From contig JANQQN010000225.1 of NCBI GenBank assembly GCA_028289325.1, positions 1 through 41,458 on the forward strand: DNA of 41,458 bases. The letters are read 5' to 3'. The DNA comes from Myxococcota bacterium (GTDB lineage Bacteria; Myxococcota; Kuafuiibacteriia; Kuafuiibacteriales; Kuafuiibacteriaceae). The position numbers and the translations under genes were made by a program. The notes beneath the pieces were generated by a model, which was not told the origin of the DNA, did no database searches, and saw only the letters and a program-made list of their open reading frames with translations. Positions 1 through 7,755 of the stretch are shown one piece after another. Position 1 is the first letter of the stretch. Every line of letters starts with the position of its first letter.

Positions 1-735
1 CAGTCGGCGGCGCCGCAACCAGTTAACGGCCACCGAGCTCTTCAGGCTGAAGTTGATATCGGTGATCGCGAGACCATCGGCGGCTCGGCGCGAGATGCTC
101 GTGTTGATGCCCACCATGTGTCCGAAGACGTTCAGCAGAGGTCCGCCCGAGTTGCCGCGGTTGACGCTGGCATCGGTCTGAAAAACGTCTTTACCCCGGG
201 TGTTGTTGAAGTTGGCGATCACCGCGGACACCGAGCCCGTGGTCAGCGTCCATAACCCGCCGGTCTCGGGGTTCCCGATCGCCACGACCGGCTCCCCGAT
301 CTCCACGTCGCCAGGGTCGGCGAAGTCGATGGGCAGCAGGTCGTTCGGGGGGCTCTTCATGCGCAGCAGCGCGAGATCGAGCTTCGGATCGTGGTCCATG
401 AGAATGACTTCATAGCGGTGCTTGAGGTCCCGGTTCATCGACCCGGTCAGCTTGTCGGGCTTCATGTAGACGAACAGCCGTTTGTACGGCCGGCCGTTCT
501 TGAGCACGACGTGGGCGTTGGTGATGACCTGACCGTCGTCAGAGATGATGGAGCCGGTCCCCGCGCTCCCCTGCGCCGAGCCGTCGGTCGCGAACACCAG
601 CACCACCGACTTCGCGTACCGCTTGTAGATCTGCCGCGGGCTCAGGGGTTGAGGCGCCGCTTCGGCCAGAACCGGTGCGAACGCGGCCGCCGCGACGGCC
701 ATAGACAGGGCAGCTGCCAGATTCCTATGCAACAT
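1..735 (-). CDS. Trypsin-like (HtrA/DegP-type) serine protease, 3' end outside window
   Basis: The reading frame runs from ATG at 735 off the left edge, so only the first 245 codons are visible. The N-terminus has a signal peptide (hydrophobic LAAALSMAVAAAAFAPVLA followed by AEA), so the enzyme should be exported. The catalytic triad of the trypsin-like fold is present in order: His in ITNAHVV, Asp in KLDLALLRM, and Ser in NRGNSGGPLL. After the Ser the chain continues through a GINTSIS segment typical of HtrA-like proteases. Any PDZ domain would lie beyond the edge. It starts 26 bp after the stop of the upstream lipoprotein gene and is probably the third gene of an operon with the two LPP20 lipoproteins, suggesting a role in envelope protein quality control or lipoprotein processing. 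The substrate cannot be inferred. Confidence 0.88.
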   Translation of the reverse strand, partial: MLHRNLAAALSMAVAAAAFAPVLAEAAPQPLSPRQIYKRYAKSVVLVFATDGSAQGSAGTGSIISDDGQVITNAHVVLKNGRPYKRLFVYMKPDKLTGSMNRDLKHRYEVILMDHDPKLDLALLRMKSPPNDLLPIDFADPGDVEIGEPVVAIGNPETGGLWTLTTGSVSAVIANFNNTRGKDVFQTDASVNRGNSGGPLLNVFGHMVGINTSISRRAADGLAITDINFSLKSSVAVNWLRRRRL

Positions 736-761
736 GACTCAAACCTCGGTTGCGCGGCGAG

Positions 762-1472
762 CTACACGCCGCCCGCCTTCTTTTCTTCCAATTGTTCGAG
801 CTCGTCGAACATGTTTTGTGCTCGGTCTCGGATGGCCTGCACCTTTTGCTGGTCTTCCTGGTCTGGATACGCCTCTTTCAGACTGGCGGTCAGGTTCTCC
901 AGGGAGACATCCGTCCGAATGCAGGCGAGCGCATACGTCATCCCTCGCCGAGACACGGTCCCCAGCGGGTCATACCAGTAGGAGACGATCTCCGCGCCCT
1001 GGACGACGCCATTTTCGACGAAGCTCGTCACTTCGCTCACGATGTACTGATTGACGCTCCCACCTCGAGAAGTTTCAACGTCGACCATTATACTCGTGAT
1101 GGTGACCTGTATGGAGCGCGCGAGCTCGTTGCGCGCGGCCTCAGCGGCCATCGTTCGGCCATCCTGTCGATAATAGGTCGGGTCGACCGCCCCCGTGGCG
1201 CACAGCTGCCCTTTGGGCTGGGGAACGGCCTGAACCCAAGCCGGCGCCGGCGTCGGGCGCTCCGACGCGGGGGGTGGCGGCGGAACCATGACCACCTTCG
1301 GTGGACCAGCGCGGCCGCCGCCGCATGCACTCACGCTCACCGCGATCGCGGCGAACGTGAGCGCCCAAACAACGAAGGCGGCAGGCGGTCGCGCGCGTGA
1401 CCGGCGGTCACCCATCGGCCACGACTCGGTCGCTAACGTCTTCGAGCGTCCTCGCGTGTACGCGTCGACCAT
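762..1472 (-). CDS. LPP20-like outer-membrane lipoprotein (second tandem copy)
   Basis: A 236-residue exported lipoprotein. The first 49 residues form a long, arginine-rich n-region and a hydrophobic stretch (FVVWALTFAAIAVSVSAC); Cys50 in SVSAC is the predicted lipidation site. The mature part has the LPP20 layout: a PAWVQ segment, an alpha-helical region rich in Ala/Arg, a YWYDP strand and a C-terminal charged helix ending in Glu/Lys. I keep ATG 1472 because AAGGGGG lies about 8 nt upstream; ATG 1415, which gives a shorter signal peptide, is a reasonable alternative but has no ribosome-binding site. It lies 36 bp after the related 1509-2090 gene and appears to be a diverged duplicate of it. 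Function unknown; LPP20 proteins elsewhere are surface or flagellum-associated lipoproteins. Confidence 0.78.
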   Translation of the reverse strand: MVDAYTRGRSKTLATESWPMGDRRSRARPPAAFVVWALTFAAIAVSVSACGGGRAGPPKVVMVPPPPPASERPTPAPAWVQAVPQPKGQLCATGAVDPTYYRQDGRTMAAEAARNELARSIQVTITSIMVDVETSRGGSVNQYIVSEVTSFVENGVVQGAEIVSYWYDPLGTVSRRGMTYALACIRTDVSLENLTASLKEAYPDQEDQQKVQAIRDRAQNMFDELEQLEEKKAGGV

Positions 1473-1508
1473 GGCCTGCCCCCTTCTCTATCTAACGGAA
1501 CTAGACGA

Positions 1509-2090
1509 TCACTCGCCGCCCTGGCGCTTGGCCTCCTCGCGCTCGAGCTCGGCGAACGAACGCTCGGCCGAGCGACGGACGCGCTCCTTCACCTTCTGGC
1601 TGAGCTCATTGGCCTTCTCCAGCTGGTCCATGAAGCCGTCGAGGTCGAGCCGCGCCAGCGAATACATGGTGCCGTCGACCGGGTGGATCCAGTGCTCGAC
1701 GATCTGAACGCCGTTGAGCGTACCGGCGGCGAAGGTCTTCACGGCCTGCTCCACCATCTGCTCTTCGGACGAGTTGCTCAGGTCACCGGTCGCGATGCTC
1801 GACGCGTAGTCCTTCATCAGCGATGCGGTGTAGGTTTCGAAGGTCTTCTGCATCTCGGCGCGAGCCTGGTTGTCGGCCGCCGCCCGGAGCAGAGCCGGGT
1901 TCTTCACGCCCGACTTCGCGCCGACCGCGTAAAACACGTTCTTCTCACCACCAAACGCGCCGCTGCCGCGCATCACCCACTCAGGGTAGTCGACCTTGAC
2001 CGCGTCATTGGCCGCGCCCTTGCCGGAGCTGCCACCACAAGCCGCCAACGGAAGGGCAGCGAAAGCCATCACAAATGCGAGCCGCTTCAT
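1509..2090 (-). CDS. LPP20-like lipoprotein (first tandem copy)
   Basis: A 193-residue lipoprotein that heads the three-gene minus-strand operon. The N-terminus MKRLAFVMAFAALPLAAC is a textbook lipoprotein signal with the lipobox LAAC. The mature protein starts with a Gly/Ser linker and has the LPP20 pattern: PEWV motif, FYAVGAKSG strand, a long helix of the type ADNQARAEM, then EHWIHP and YSLARLDLD strands and a strongly charged C-terminal helix that could form a coiled coil. ATG 2090 is preferred over TTG 2096 because GGGAGA sits about 8 nt upstream of the ATG and only 2 nt from the TTG. The family is clear; the role is not. Confidence 0.82.
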   Translation of the reverse strand: MKRLAFVMAFAALPLAACGGSSGKGAANDAVKVDYPEWVMRGSGAFGGEKNVFYAVGAKSGVKNPALLRAAADNQARAEMQKTFETYTASLMKDYASSIATGDLSNSSEEQMVEQAVKTFAAGTLNGVQIVEHWIHPVDGTMYSLARLDLDGFMDQLEKANELSQKVKERVRRSAERSFAELEREEAKRQGGE

Positions 2091-2579
2091 TTTCAAGTCT
2101 CCCTCTCAGTCATCACGAGTTCATTCGTCATCGCGAACCCAGGATTAGTGTCCCGGGTCGGTGCCCGGTGACTGTGTGCGTGCAACCACGGCCATCGGCG
2201 CGCGTCGGGCGCGCCGGTGGGTCTGCTGGCCGCACCGCCCGGCGTGTATCGCATGAACTGAATGTGAAAGGGAGACTTCCGATTCCCTGTAATCGCTCTC
2301 ACGAGTGCGGCGCCTCGAGTCGGGGTCCTCGACGGCGCTGACGCCGCCCTCATCGAGGTCGGACGCTGGCCCGAACCGAAACAACCGCCGCCCTCGCCCC
2401 AAAGGCAGGATACGGCCATCGATGCCGCCCCCGGGGTGTGTTGGGCGTCAAGCCGCCCTGCGCGACGACGATTCGGGCGCGCGTCTCATCCCGCCACTGA
2501 GCATCCTGCCGGCCCGGTGTCCGCCGTCGGCCGGCAACAAAGGGATGTCCGGTCGCTGGGCTCCGGTTATCCTGCGGTG
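2091..2579. other. Divergent intergenic region between LPP20 operon and murI
   Basis: About 490 bp lie between the two divergent start codons. No frame in it shows recognisable protein sequence. It must carry promoters for both sides, but I cannot name convincing -35/-10 boxes. A short inverted repeat with CCGGG and CCCGG arms around a 6-nt loop lies near 2153-2168 in the leader of the lipoprotein operon. A GGGA/TCCC pair lies near 2271-2286. Both are weak. Confidence 0.5.
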
Positions 2580-3461
2580 ATGCCTTCCCTGACGCCTCGG
2601 CCGGTCCTGCAGTCGGTGCGGTGGCCACCGCTGAGCGACGATCCAGATCGCCCCATAGGCATGTTCGACTCCGGCGTTGGTGGCCTCACCGTCGTGTCCG
2701 CCCTCGCCCAGCGATGGCCGAAGGAGCGAGTCCTCTATCTCGGCGACCAGGGGCACGTTCCGTACGGGGGCCGACCCCTGGACGAGATCCGAAGCTTTGC
2801 CCGCGGCATCACCGCCATGCTCGCCGCGGCACCGGTGAAAGCGGTGGTGATGGCCTGCAATATCTCCTCTGCCACCGCATGGCCGGAGCTCGCCGCGGTA
2901 TACGGCCCAACGCGGATATTCGGCATGGTCCGACCCGGTGCTCGGCGGGCCGAGGAGGCCAGTCGCGCGCGACGAGTCGGCGTCCTCGCCACCGCGGGAA
3001 CCGTCGCCTCGGGCGCCTACACCGCCGCCCTGCGAGACCGAGACCCCGACCTCACGGTAGTGGAAGTCCCATGTCCCAAGCTCGTGCCCCTCGTGGAGGC
3101 CGGCGAGACCAACAGCGACGACGCCGTTGCCGCCGCGACGGAGTACCTGGCGCCGATCGAAGCCGCCGGCTGCGACGTGGTGGTTCTGGGCTGTACCCAC
3201 TACCCCTACCTGCTCGACGCACTGAACACCGCCGCGCGGGAGCCCGTCATCTTCATTGACCCCGCGGAAGCGGTCGCCGACGACATCGGCGAAGCGCTCT
3301 CGGCGGCCGGGATGTTCGCCCAGCAGCCGGCCGGCCCCCATCGCCTGATGACCACCGGGGACCCGAGTGTTTTCGCGCACCAAGTGCCGAGGTTCTTGCC
3401 CGGGGACCGCTCACCCGTGCATGGCGTGCGGTGGGGGCGATCGCCCGCGCCGAAATGCTAA
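2580..3461 (+). CDS. murI: Glutamate racemase
   Basis: A cofactor-independent racemase that makes D-glutamate for peptidoglycan in the cytoplasm. Family signatures: the N-terminal Asp-Ser in MFDSGVGGLTVV (D30, S31), VPYGGRPLDEI, the first catalytic Cys in MACNISSATA (C93) and the second in VLGCTHYPYL (C205). Length is 293 residues from ATG 2580, slightly over the usual 260-280, with about 25 extra residues before the fold. The start is uncertain because no ribosome-binding site is visible; a GTG about 35 bp downstream would also keep the whole fold. The residue after the first catalytic Cys-Asn is Ile rather than the usual Thr, and GDQGHV replaces the common GDTARV-type sequence. The stop codon overlaps the next gene's ATG, implying translational coupling. 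Confidence 0.9.
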   Translation: MPSLTPRPVLQSVRWPPLSDDPDRPIGMFDSGVGGLTVVSALAQRWPKERVLYLGDQGHVPYGGRPLDEIRSFARGITAMLAAAPVKAVVMACNISSATAWPELAAVYGPTRIFGMVRPGARRAEEASRARRVGVLATAGTVASGAYTAALRDRDPDLTVVEVPCPKLVPLVEAGETNSDDAVAAATEYLAPIEAAGCDVVVLGCTHYPYLLDALNTAAREPVIFIDPAEAVADDIGEALSAAGMFAQQPAGPHRLMTTGDPSVFAHQVPRFLPGDRSPVHGVRWGRSPAPKC

Positions 3462-4318
3462 CCGAGATTCTGAACTTCCTGACCCACCTGCGGCTGCACT
3501 ACCAGCTCCTCATCCTGCCCGGCGGTTACCTGCTCGGGGGTCTGTACAGTCCGGACATCGACTGGCGGGTGTTCGTCATCCAATTCCTGAACGTGCACGT
3601 GTTCCTGAATGGCGGGGTCACTGCCTACAACAGCTACTGGGATAAGGATGAAGGACCGATCGGCGGCCTCAAAGCGCCGCCCCCGATGACCGCATGGATG
3701 CATCCGGCCTCCCTGGTCGTCCAGCTCATCGGACTGGTCATCGCGTGGCCCCTGGGGCCCAGCTACGTCGCTCTGTACGGGGTCACCATGCTCCTGTCCG
3801 TCGCCTACAGCTGGCCACCGATCCGGTGGAAAGGCCATCCGTGGCTGTCCTTGGTCGCGGTGGGCGTCGGAACGGGCACCAACACGTTCCTCATGGGGTA
3901 TCTGGCCGCCGGCGGTCCCGGACTGAGCCCGATGATCAGCCTCGCCGCGGTGGGGGTCGCGTTGCTGCTGCTGAGCCTTTACCCCGTTTCCCAGGTCTTT
4001 CAGATCGAAGAGGACGCCGCCCGGGGCGACACGACGTTCGCCACCGCCTACGGACTGGCCGGAGTCCAGCGGTGGTTTGTTCTCGCTTACCCTGCCGGTC
4101 TCGCCATCGCCGCGCTGTGTTTGAGCACCGTGCGCCCCGCCCTGGCCATCGCGTTCGGCGCGGTCGGTCTCGGCGGCTTCGTCCTCAACGCGCTCCAGCT
4201 CCGGCGCCTCACCGGGGCCACCGGAGAGTACGAACGGGTCATGCGCCTCAAGTACGGCGCTTCGCTTTCGTTCGTCGCCTTTCTGGTCGGCTGCTTGGCG
4301 TGGATCCGACTTTCCTAG
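3455..4318 (+). CDS. UbiA-family prenyltransferase
   Basis: A 287-residue polytopic membrane protein of the UbiA superfamily, which transfers prenyl chains to aromatic or other acceptors (quinones, haem, chlorophyll-type rings). The first aspartate-rich motif is NSYWDKDEG (N59, D63, D65), and the second, weaker one is QIEEDAARGD (E185 to D192). About eight hydrophobic helices alternate with these loops, as in the family. ATG 3455 overlaps the murI stop in the sequence ATGCTAA, so it is probably co-translated. A GTG at 3431 would add eight residues. Acceptor specificity cannot be read from the sequence: it could be a menaquinone-type (MenA-like) or another lipid prenyltransferase. A quinone enzyme beside a racemase gives no pathway clue. 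Confidence 0.82.
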   Translation: MLTEILNFLTHLRLHYQLLILPGGYLLGGLYSPDIDWRVFVIQFLNVHVFLNGGVTAYNSYWDKDEGPIGGLKAPPPMTAWMHPASLVVQLIGLVIAWPLGPSYVALYGVTMLLSVAYSWPPIRWKGHPWLSLVAVGVGTGTNTFLMGYLAAGGPGLSPMISLAAVGVALLLLSLYPVSQVFQIEEDAARGDTTFATAYGLAGVQRWFVLAYPAGLAIAALCLSTVRPALAIAFGAVGLGGFVLNALQLRRLTGATGEYERVMRLKYGASLSFVAFLVGCLAWIRLS

Positions 4319-4352
4319 AGAAAACCCTCAGACCATTTTCCACAACTCAACG

Positions 4353-4851
4353 ACAATTCACAGGTGGAACCGGAACCTGCGGGCGCTCGCGCGAAACACT
4401 GGCGGGGATCGGCTTCGGTTCGTGGACAGAGCAAGACGGTTAGGCGTCGAAACCATCCGCGGCTCGGATCAGTGGAACGAAACTTAAATACAAAAAGCGC
4501 TAATTCGACTTGATTCTCAAACCGCGCTCGTTTTCATGGATCTGCGCGCGAGGACCCCCGCTAGATTTTTCTCATCGCCGATTTGAGGTTCCAAATTCAT
4601 TCAAATTTCCACCGCTTATCGCCTCACTGGTGTTTTCTCTTAGGGGTGATGGCGCCCACAGCAACAACTTTCAGGAACACTACGGCTACCGGTGGAACAA
4701 GTTGCGACCTCGAGCGGGATCGGACGCTGGTCGACGGTGTGACGAAGGTGTGGCGCAAGGCCGCTTTTCAATGTCCTCTTCTTGGCGACTCTCCAGTGAA
4801 ACAAACAACTTACAGACCGGCATCCACAGCCGTGAATAAACTGTGAATTGT
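4353..4851. repeat. Distant 11-bp inverted repeat flanking the AT-rich gap
   Basis: ACAATTCACAG at 4353-4363 is the exact reverse complement of CTGTGAATTGT at 4841-4851. The arms lie about 480 bp apart and bracket most of the AT-rich intergenic region. A perfect 11-bp pair within 850 bp is only modestly unlikely by chance. It could be protein-binding sites or the ends of a small decayed element. Confidence 0.4.
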
Positions 4852-5123
4852 GGCGTTTGAAGCGCGGCCTACCCAGGACCGACAGCCGCTTCTAGTAGGG
4901 CAAATACGACTCAAGCTTCTGCAGGAGTCACCGACCGGCGCCCCTAAGCGGTTCGAGGGGGCTTCGCGTCTCGGCATGCCCTTGGAAATGTTGTCGAATC
5001 TGTAGTCAAGGTCGCCGGTCGTCGCTCAGCGAGGACGTGTCCAAATCCGCCGCCGCCCGTTCGACTCGCGGGTCACGCGTACCACGAGAGATCACTGTTT
5101 AACATTGATGCAATCTCGGGGCG

Positions 5124-5153
5124 CAGATTTGCTGAGATAAGACCAGAAATCTG
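5124..5153. repeat. Inverted repeat downstream of the PilT-like gene
   Basis: CAGATTT at 5124-5130 pairs with AAATCTG at 5147-5153 across a 16-nt loop, 14 bp past the stop of the PilT-like gene. The stem is short and AT-rich and no clear T-run follows, so it is at best a weak terminator or an operator-like palindrome. Confidence 0.35.
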
Positions 5154-5166
5154 AACGAGATGCCGA

Positions 5167-6834
5167 TCAGGCGGTGGCGTCCTCGACCTGGAACCCCGCC
5201 CGCTCGAGAACCTGCTTCATGAGGGTAGGGTCTACGGCCTTTCGATAGGCCTCTTTGGGGTCGACCGTGTCCTCCTGTACCAGCCGGAGCATATGGTCGG
5301 TTTGCGTCTGCATGCCGATGCCCCGGTTGGTCTGCATGATGGAGGCAATCTGGAAGGTCTTGCCTTCGCGGATCAGGTTGGAGATCGCGTTGTTGGCAAT
5401 CAGGATCTCCATGCACGCCACCCGCCCCCCGCCTTTCTTCTTGCACAGGGTCTGGGCCACCACCCCCCGCAGCGACTCGGACAGCATCACGCGGATCTGC
5501 GCCTGATGGTCGGTGGGAAATTGATCGATCATTCGATCCACGGTCGAGGCGGCGGTGTTCGTATGAAGGGTTCCGAACACCAGGTGCCCGGTCTCTGCGG
5601 TTTCGATCGCGATGTGTACCGTTTCTAGGTCGCGCAGCTCGCCGACGAGCACGATGTCCGGGTCTTCTCGCAGCGCCGCGCGCAGCGCGGCCGAGAACGA
5701 TTTCGTGTGGCTGTGGACTTCCCGCTGGTTCACCAGGCAGCGGATGCTCTTGTGCACAAACTCCACCGGGTCTTCGATGGTGATGATGTGATCCGATCGG
5801 GTCTTGTTGATCAGGTCGATCATCGCCGCGAGCGTGGTACTTTTGCCGGACCCGGTGGGGCCAGTGACCACCACCAGTCCCTTGGGGAGCTCGCAGAGTT
5901 TTCGGATGGCCGGCGAAAGCCCGAGTTGATCCGCGGTCAGCACCTTGCTGGGGATGGTGCGCATGACCGCGCCGACACCATTGCGATCCCGAAACCAGTT
6001 CATTCTGAACCGGGCCACGTCGGCGATCTCGTGCGCAAAGTCGGCGTCGTTGGCTTCTTCGAACGCAGCCCTCGCCTGATCGTGAGCGACCTCCTGCATC
6101 CAGCGGTGGATCTGGTCGCTGGTGAGCGGTTCGTTCCAGGCCTCCATGGCGGCAATGTCGCCGTCTTTGCGGATCCGTGGCCGCTCGCCGCTCGTCAGGT
6201 GGAGATCGGAGCCGCCTCGAGCGACCAAGTCTCGCAGCACCGCGTTGATCTCCGGCTCTCCCGCCACCGATGACGTCCGAATCGACGCTGCGGGCTCGGG
6301 GGCGCGAGCCGGGCGCGGCGGCGGCGGCGGCGACGGCGGGGGCGTCCCGCCTCGCCTCGCTCGCCGTCCCTCGTCGGGCGGCTCCGCGGACATCGCGATG
6401 ACCGGGGGGGCTTCCTGCGCCGCCGCGGCCAGATCGACCGCCGACTCGACGAAGTTGGACATCAGATCGAGGGGCGCGTCGTCTTCCACGGGCGCGTGCT
6501 GATGCCTCACGACTTCCGCCACGTCGTCGACGCCCGGTCGGATGGGCAATACGACCGCGGTCATCCGGTCCCCGCGGATCGTCGCCTTGACCTGCACGCG
6601 ACCCATCGGCGCTTCGTACTGGAATCGCGTTTCGCCCTCCTCGCCGATAGGCATCGAGGTGGGCGCGATCGGTCGCAGGAGCTTGACGATCTGCTCGGTG
6701 CGAACGTCCTTGTCGAGAATGACCCGCTCCTGGCTCCCGATGCGCAGCCGAACCGGCGTCCCGGTGCCGAAGAGCAGCGTATCTGCGGACTTGCGGAACA
6801 TCGCTTCGATAAAGCGGTCGATCCGATTGGTCAC
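5167..6834 (-). CDS. PilT-like type IV pilus retraction ATPase with extra N-terminal module
   Basis: A 555-residue secretion-superfamily ATPase. The C-terminal ~360 residues are a complete PilT: N-terminal domain from about 195 (GGSDLHLTSGERPRIRKDGDI), Walker A GPTGSGKS (325-332), Asp box TIEDPVEF, Walker B DPDIVLVGELRD (about 391-402), His box GHLVFGTLHTN and the PilT-specific AISNLIREGKTFQI near the end. Residues 1-110 look like a second, degenerate copy of the PilT N-terminal domain (DRFIEAMFRKSADTLLF, RLRIGSQE), joined by an Ala/Pro-rich linker (about 140-190). Normal PilT is about 345-370 residues. The start is GTG 6834 with a weak TGAAGA upstream. It is an orphan: no other pilus genes lie nearby. 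It opposes the exonuclease gene with only 18 bp between starts. Confidence 0.87.
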   Translation of the reverse strand: MTNRIDRFIEAMFRKSADTLLFGTGTPVRLRIGSQERVILDKDVRTEQIVKLLRPIAPTSMPIGEEGETRFQYEAPMGRVQVKATIRGDRMTAVVLPIRPGVDDVAEVVRHQHAPVEDDAPLDLMSNFVESAVDLAAAAQEAPPVIAMSAEPPDEGRRARRGGTPPPSPPPPPRPARAPEPAASIRTSSVAGEPEINAVLRDLVARGGSDLHLTSGERPRIRKDGDIAAMEAWNEPLTSDQIHRWMQEVAHDQARAAFEEANDADFAHEIADVARFRMNWFRDRNGVGAVMRTIPSKVLTADQLGLSPAIRKLCELPKGLVVVTGPTGSGKSTTLAAMIDLINKTRSDHIITIEDPVEFVHKSIRCLVNQREVHSHTKSFSAALRAALREDPDIVLVGELRDLETVHIAIETAETGHLVFGTLHTNTAASTVDRMIDQFPTDHQAQIRVMLSESLRGVVAQTLCKKKGGGRVACMEILIANNAISNLIREGKTFQIASIMQTNRGIGMQTQTDHMLRLVQEDTVDPKEAYRKAVDPTLMKQVLERAGFQVEDATA

Positions 6835-6852
6835 TCTTCAGGTATAGCAATA

Positions 6853-7743
6853 ATGGGCGCCGTGAATGTTCATCTGGTCGACGGAACGTACGAGCTGTTT
6901 CGTTCTTACTACGGACCGCCGGGAAGCAAGTCACCTTCCGGCGTCGAAGTGGGCGCAGTGCGATACCTCGCCCGATCCTTGCTGGCTTTGGTCGAGAGTG
7001 AGGGCGCAACCCACATTGCGGTCGCGTTCGACACCGTCATCGAGTCGTTTCGAAATGAGCTGTTCGATGGCTATAAAACCGGGGACGGCATCGACCCGGA
7101 CCTGTGGAACCAGTTTCCGCTCGCGGAGCAAATGACCGCGGCCCTCGGGTTCGTGGTGTGGTCCATGGTCGACTTCGAGGCCGACGACGCGATCGCTACC
7201 GGCGCCGTCTTGTACGGAGACGACGCCCGAGTGAAACAAGTCCTGCTTTGCTCGCCGGACAAGGACATCATGCAGTGTGTCCGAAGTCAGCGGATCGTGA
7301 GCGTGGATCGACGACGAAAGAAGACCCTCGACGAAGCGGCGGTCGTCGAAAAGTTTGGCATTCCCCCCGCCTCCATACCCGACTACCTCGCGCTCGTCGG
7401 CGACAGCGCGGACGGCATTCCCGGCATCCCGCGTTGGGGCGCGAAAACGACCGCCGAGGTCCTCTCGGCCTACGCTCACATCGAGAACGTGCCGACCCTC
7501 GCTCGAGACTGGACGGTGAAGGTCCGAGGCGCGGCGACCCTCGCCGACAACCTGGCCCAGGCCCGAGACGAAGCGCTCCTCTACCGGACGCTGGCCACTT
7601 TGCGCACGGATGTCCCGTTGACCGAGAGCCTCGACGAGCTCGAGTACCGCGGCGCGGATCGGGCGGCCCTCGTACCGCTCGCGGAGAGTCTCGGCGACCC
7701 GCGCCTCCTCGAGCGAATCTCTCGCTGGCGGGACGAAGCGTAA
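6853..7743 (+). CDS. Stand-alone 5'-3' exonuclease (PolA N-domain / FEN-like)
   Basis: A 296-residue PIN/FEN-superfamily nuclease expected to act on flap or 5' ends in DNA replication and repair. The conserved acidic sites are VDGTYELFR near the N-terminus, AVAFD (D60), FEADDAIAT (E109, D111, D112) and SPDKDIMQ (D136, D138). The helix-three-turn-helix DNA-binding segment is VGDSADGIPGIPRWGAKTT (about 182-200). It lacks polymerase and proofreading domains, so it is not PolA itself. Its substrate preference (RNA primer removal, flap cleavage) is inferred from the family. The start could be ATG 6853 or GTG 6862; neither has a good ribosome-binding site. Confidence 0.87.
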   Translation: MGAVNVHLVDGTYELFRSYYGPPGSKSPSGVEVGAVRYLARSLLALVESEGATHIAVAFDTVIESFRNELFDGYKTGDGIDPDLWNQFPLAEQMTAALGFVVWSMVDFEADDAIATGAVLYGDDARVKQVLLCSPDKDIMQCVRSQRIVSVDRRRKKTLDEAAVVEKFGIPPASIPDYLALVGDSADGIPGIPRWGAKTTAEVLSAYAHIENVPTLARDWTVKVRGAATLADNLAQARDEALLYRTLATLRTDVPLTESLDELEYRGADRAALVPLAESLGDPRLLERISRWRDEA

Positions 7744-7755
7744 CGCGCCGCCCCC

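Larger units (their letters stand above)
4319..5166. other. AT-rich, gene-free gap between two convergent genes
   Basis: This 848-bp stretch lies between the stop codons of the prenyltransferase (plus) and the PilT-like gene (minus), so neither neighbour needs a promoter here. Local base composition falls to roughly 40-55% GC, for example about 38% in 4561-4620, against about 70% nearby. Short open frames inside (such as 4510-4839) lack recognisable protein sequence and a ribosome-binding site. The hexamer TTCCAC or its complement GTGGAA occurs five times in 360 bp (4338, 4364, 4472, 4607, 4692). There is one exact DnaA-box-like TTTTCCACA at 4336-4344 and a near match, CGTGAATAA, at 4831-4839. 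I see no tRNA, tmRNA, SRP or RNase P RNA signature. Confidence 0.7.

Noticed and set aside
4510..4846. Two short overlapping open frames in the AT-rich gap
   Set aside because: Neither has a ribosome-binding site or recognisable composition; the residues read like translated non-coding DNA and the two frames contradict each other.
4931..4970. GGTTCGAG with a flanking GCCCCT/AGGGGGC stem, looking like a tRNA T-arm or a terminator
   Set aside because: No acceptor, D or anticodon arm fits around it, there is a bulge in the stem and no T-run follows.
4319..5166. A chromosomal replication origin (oriC)
   Set aside because: Only one exact DnaA-box-like 9-mer and one near match occur, no dnaA, dnaN or parAB genes are nearby, and no clustered boxes with a clear unwinding element can be shown. 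Kept only as one option in the findings.
5099..7009. A 636-codon minus-strand frame overlapping the PilT-like gene
   Set aside because: It is a frame-shifted shadow of the PilT coding sequence, with no motif of its own.
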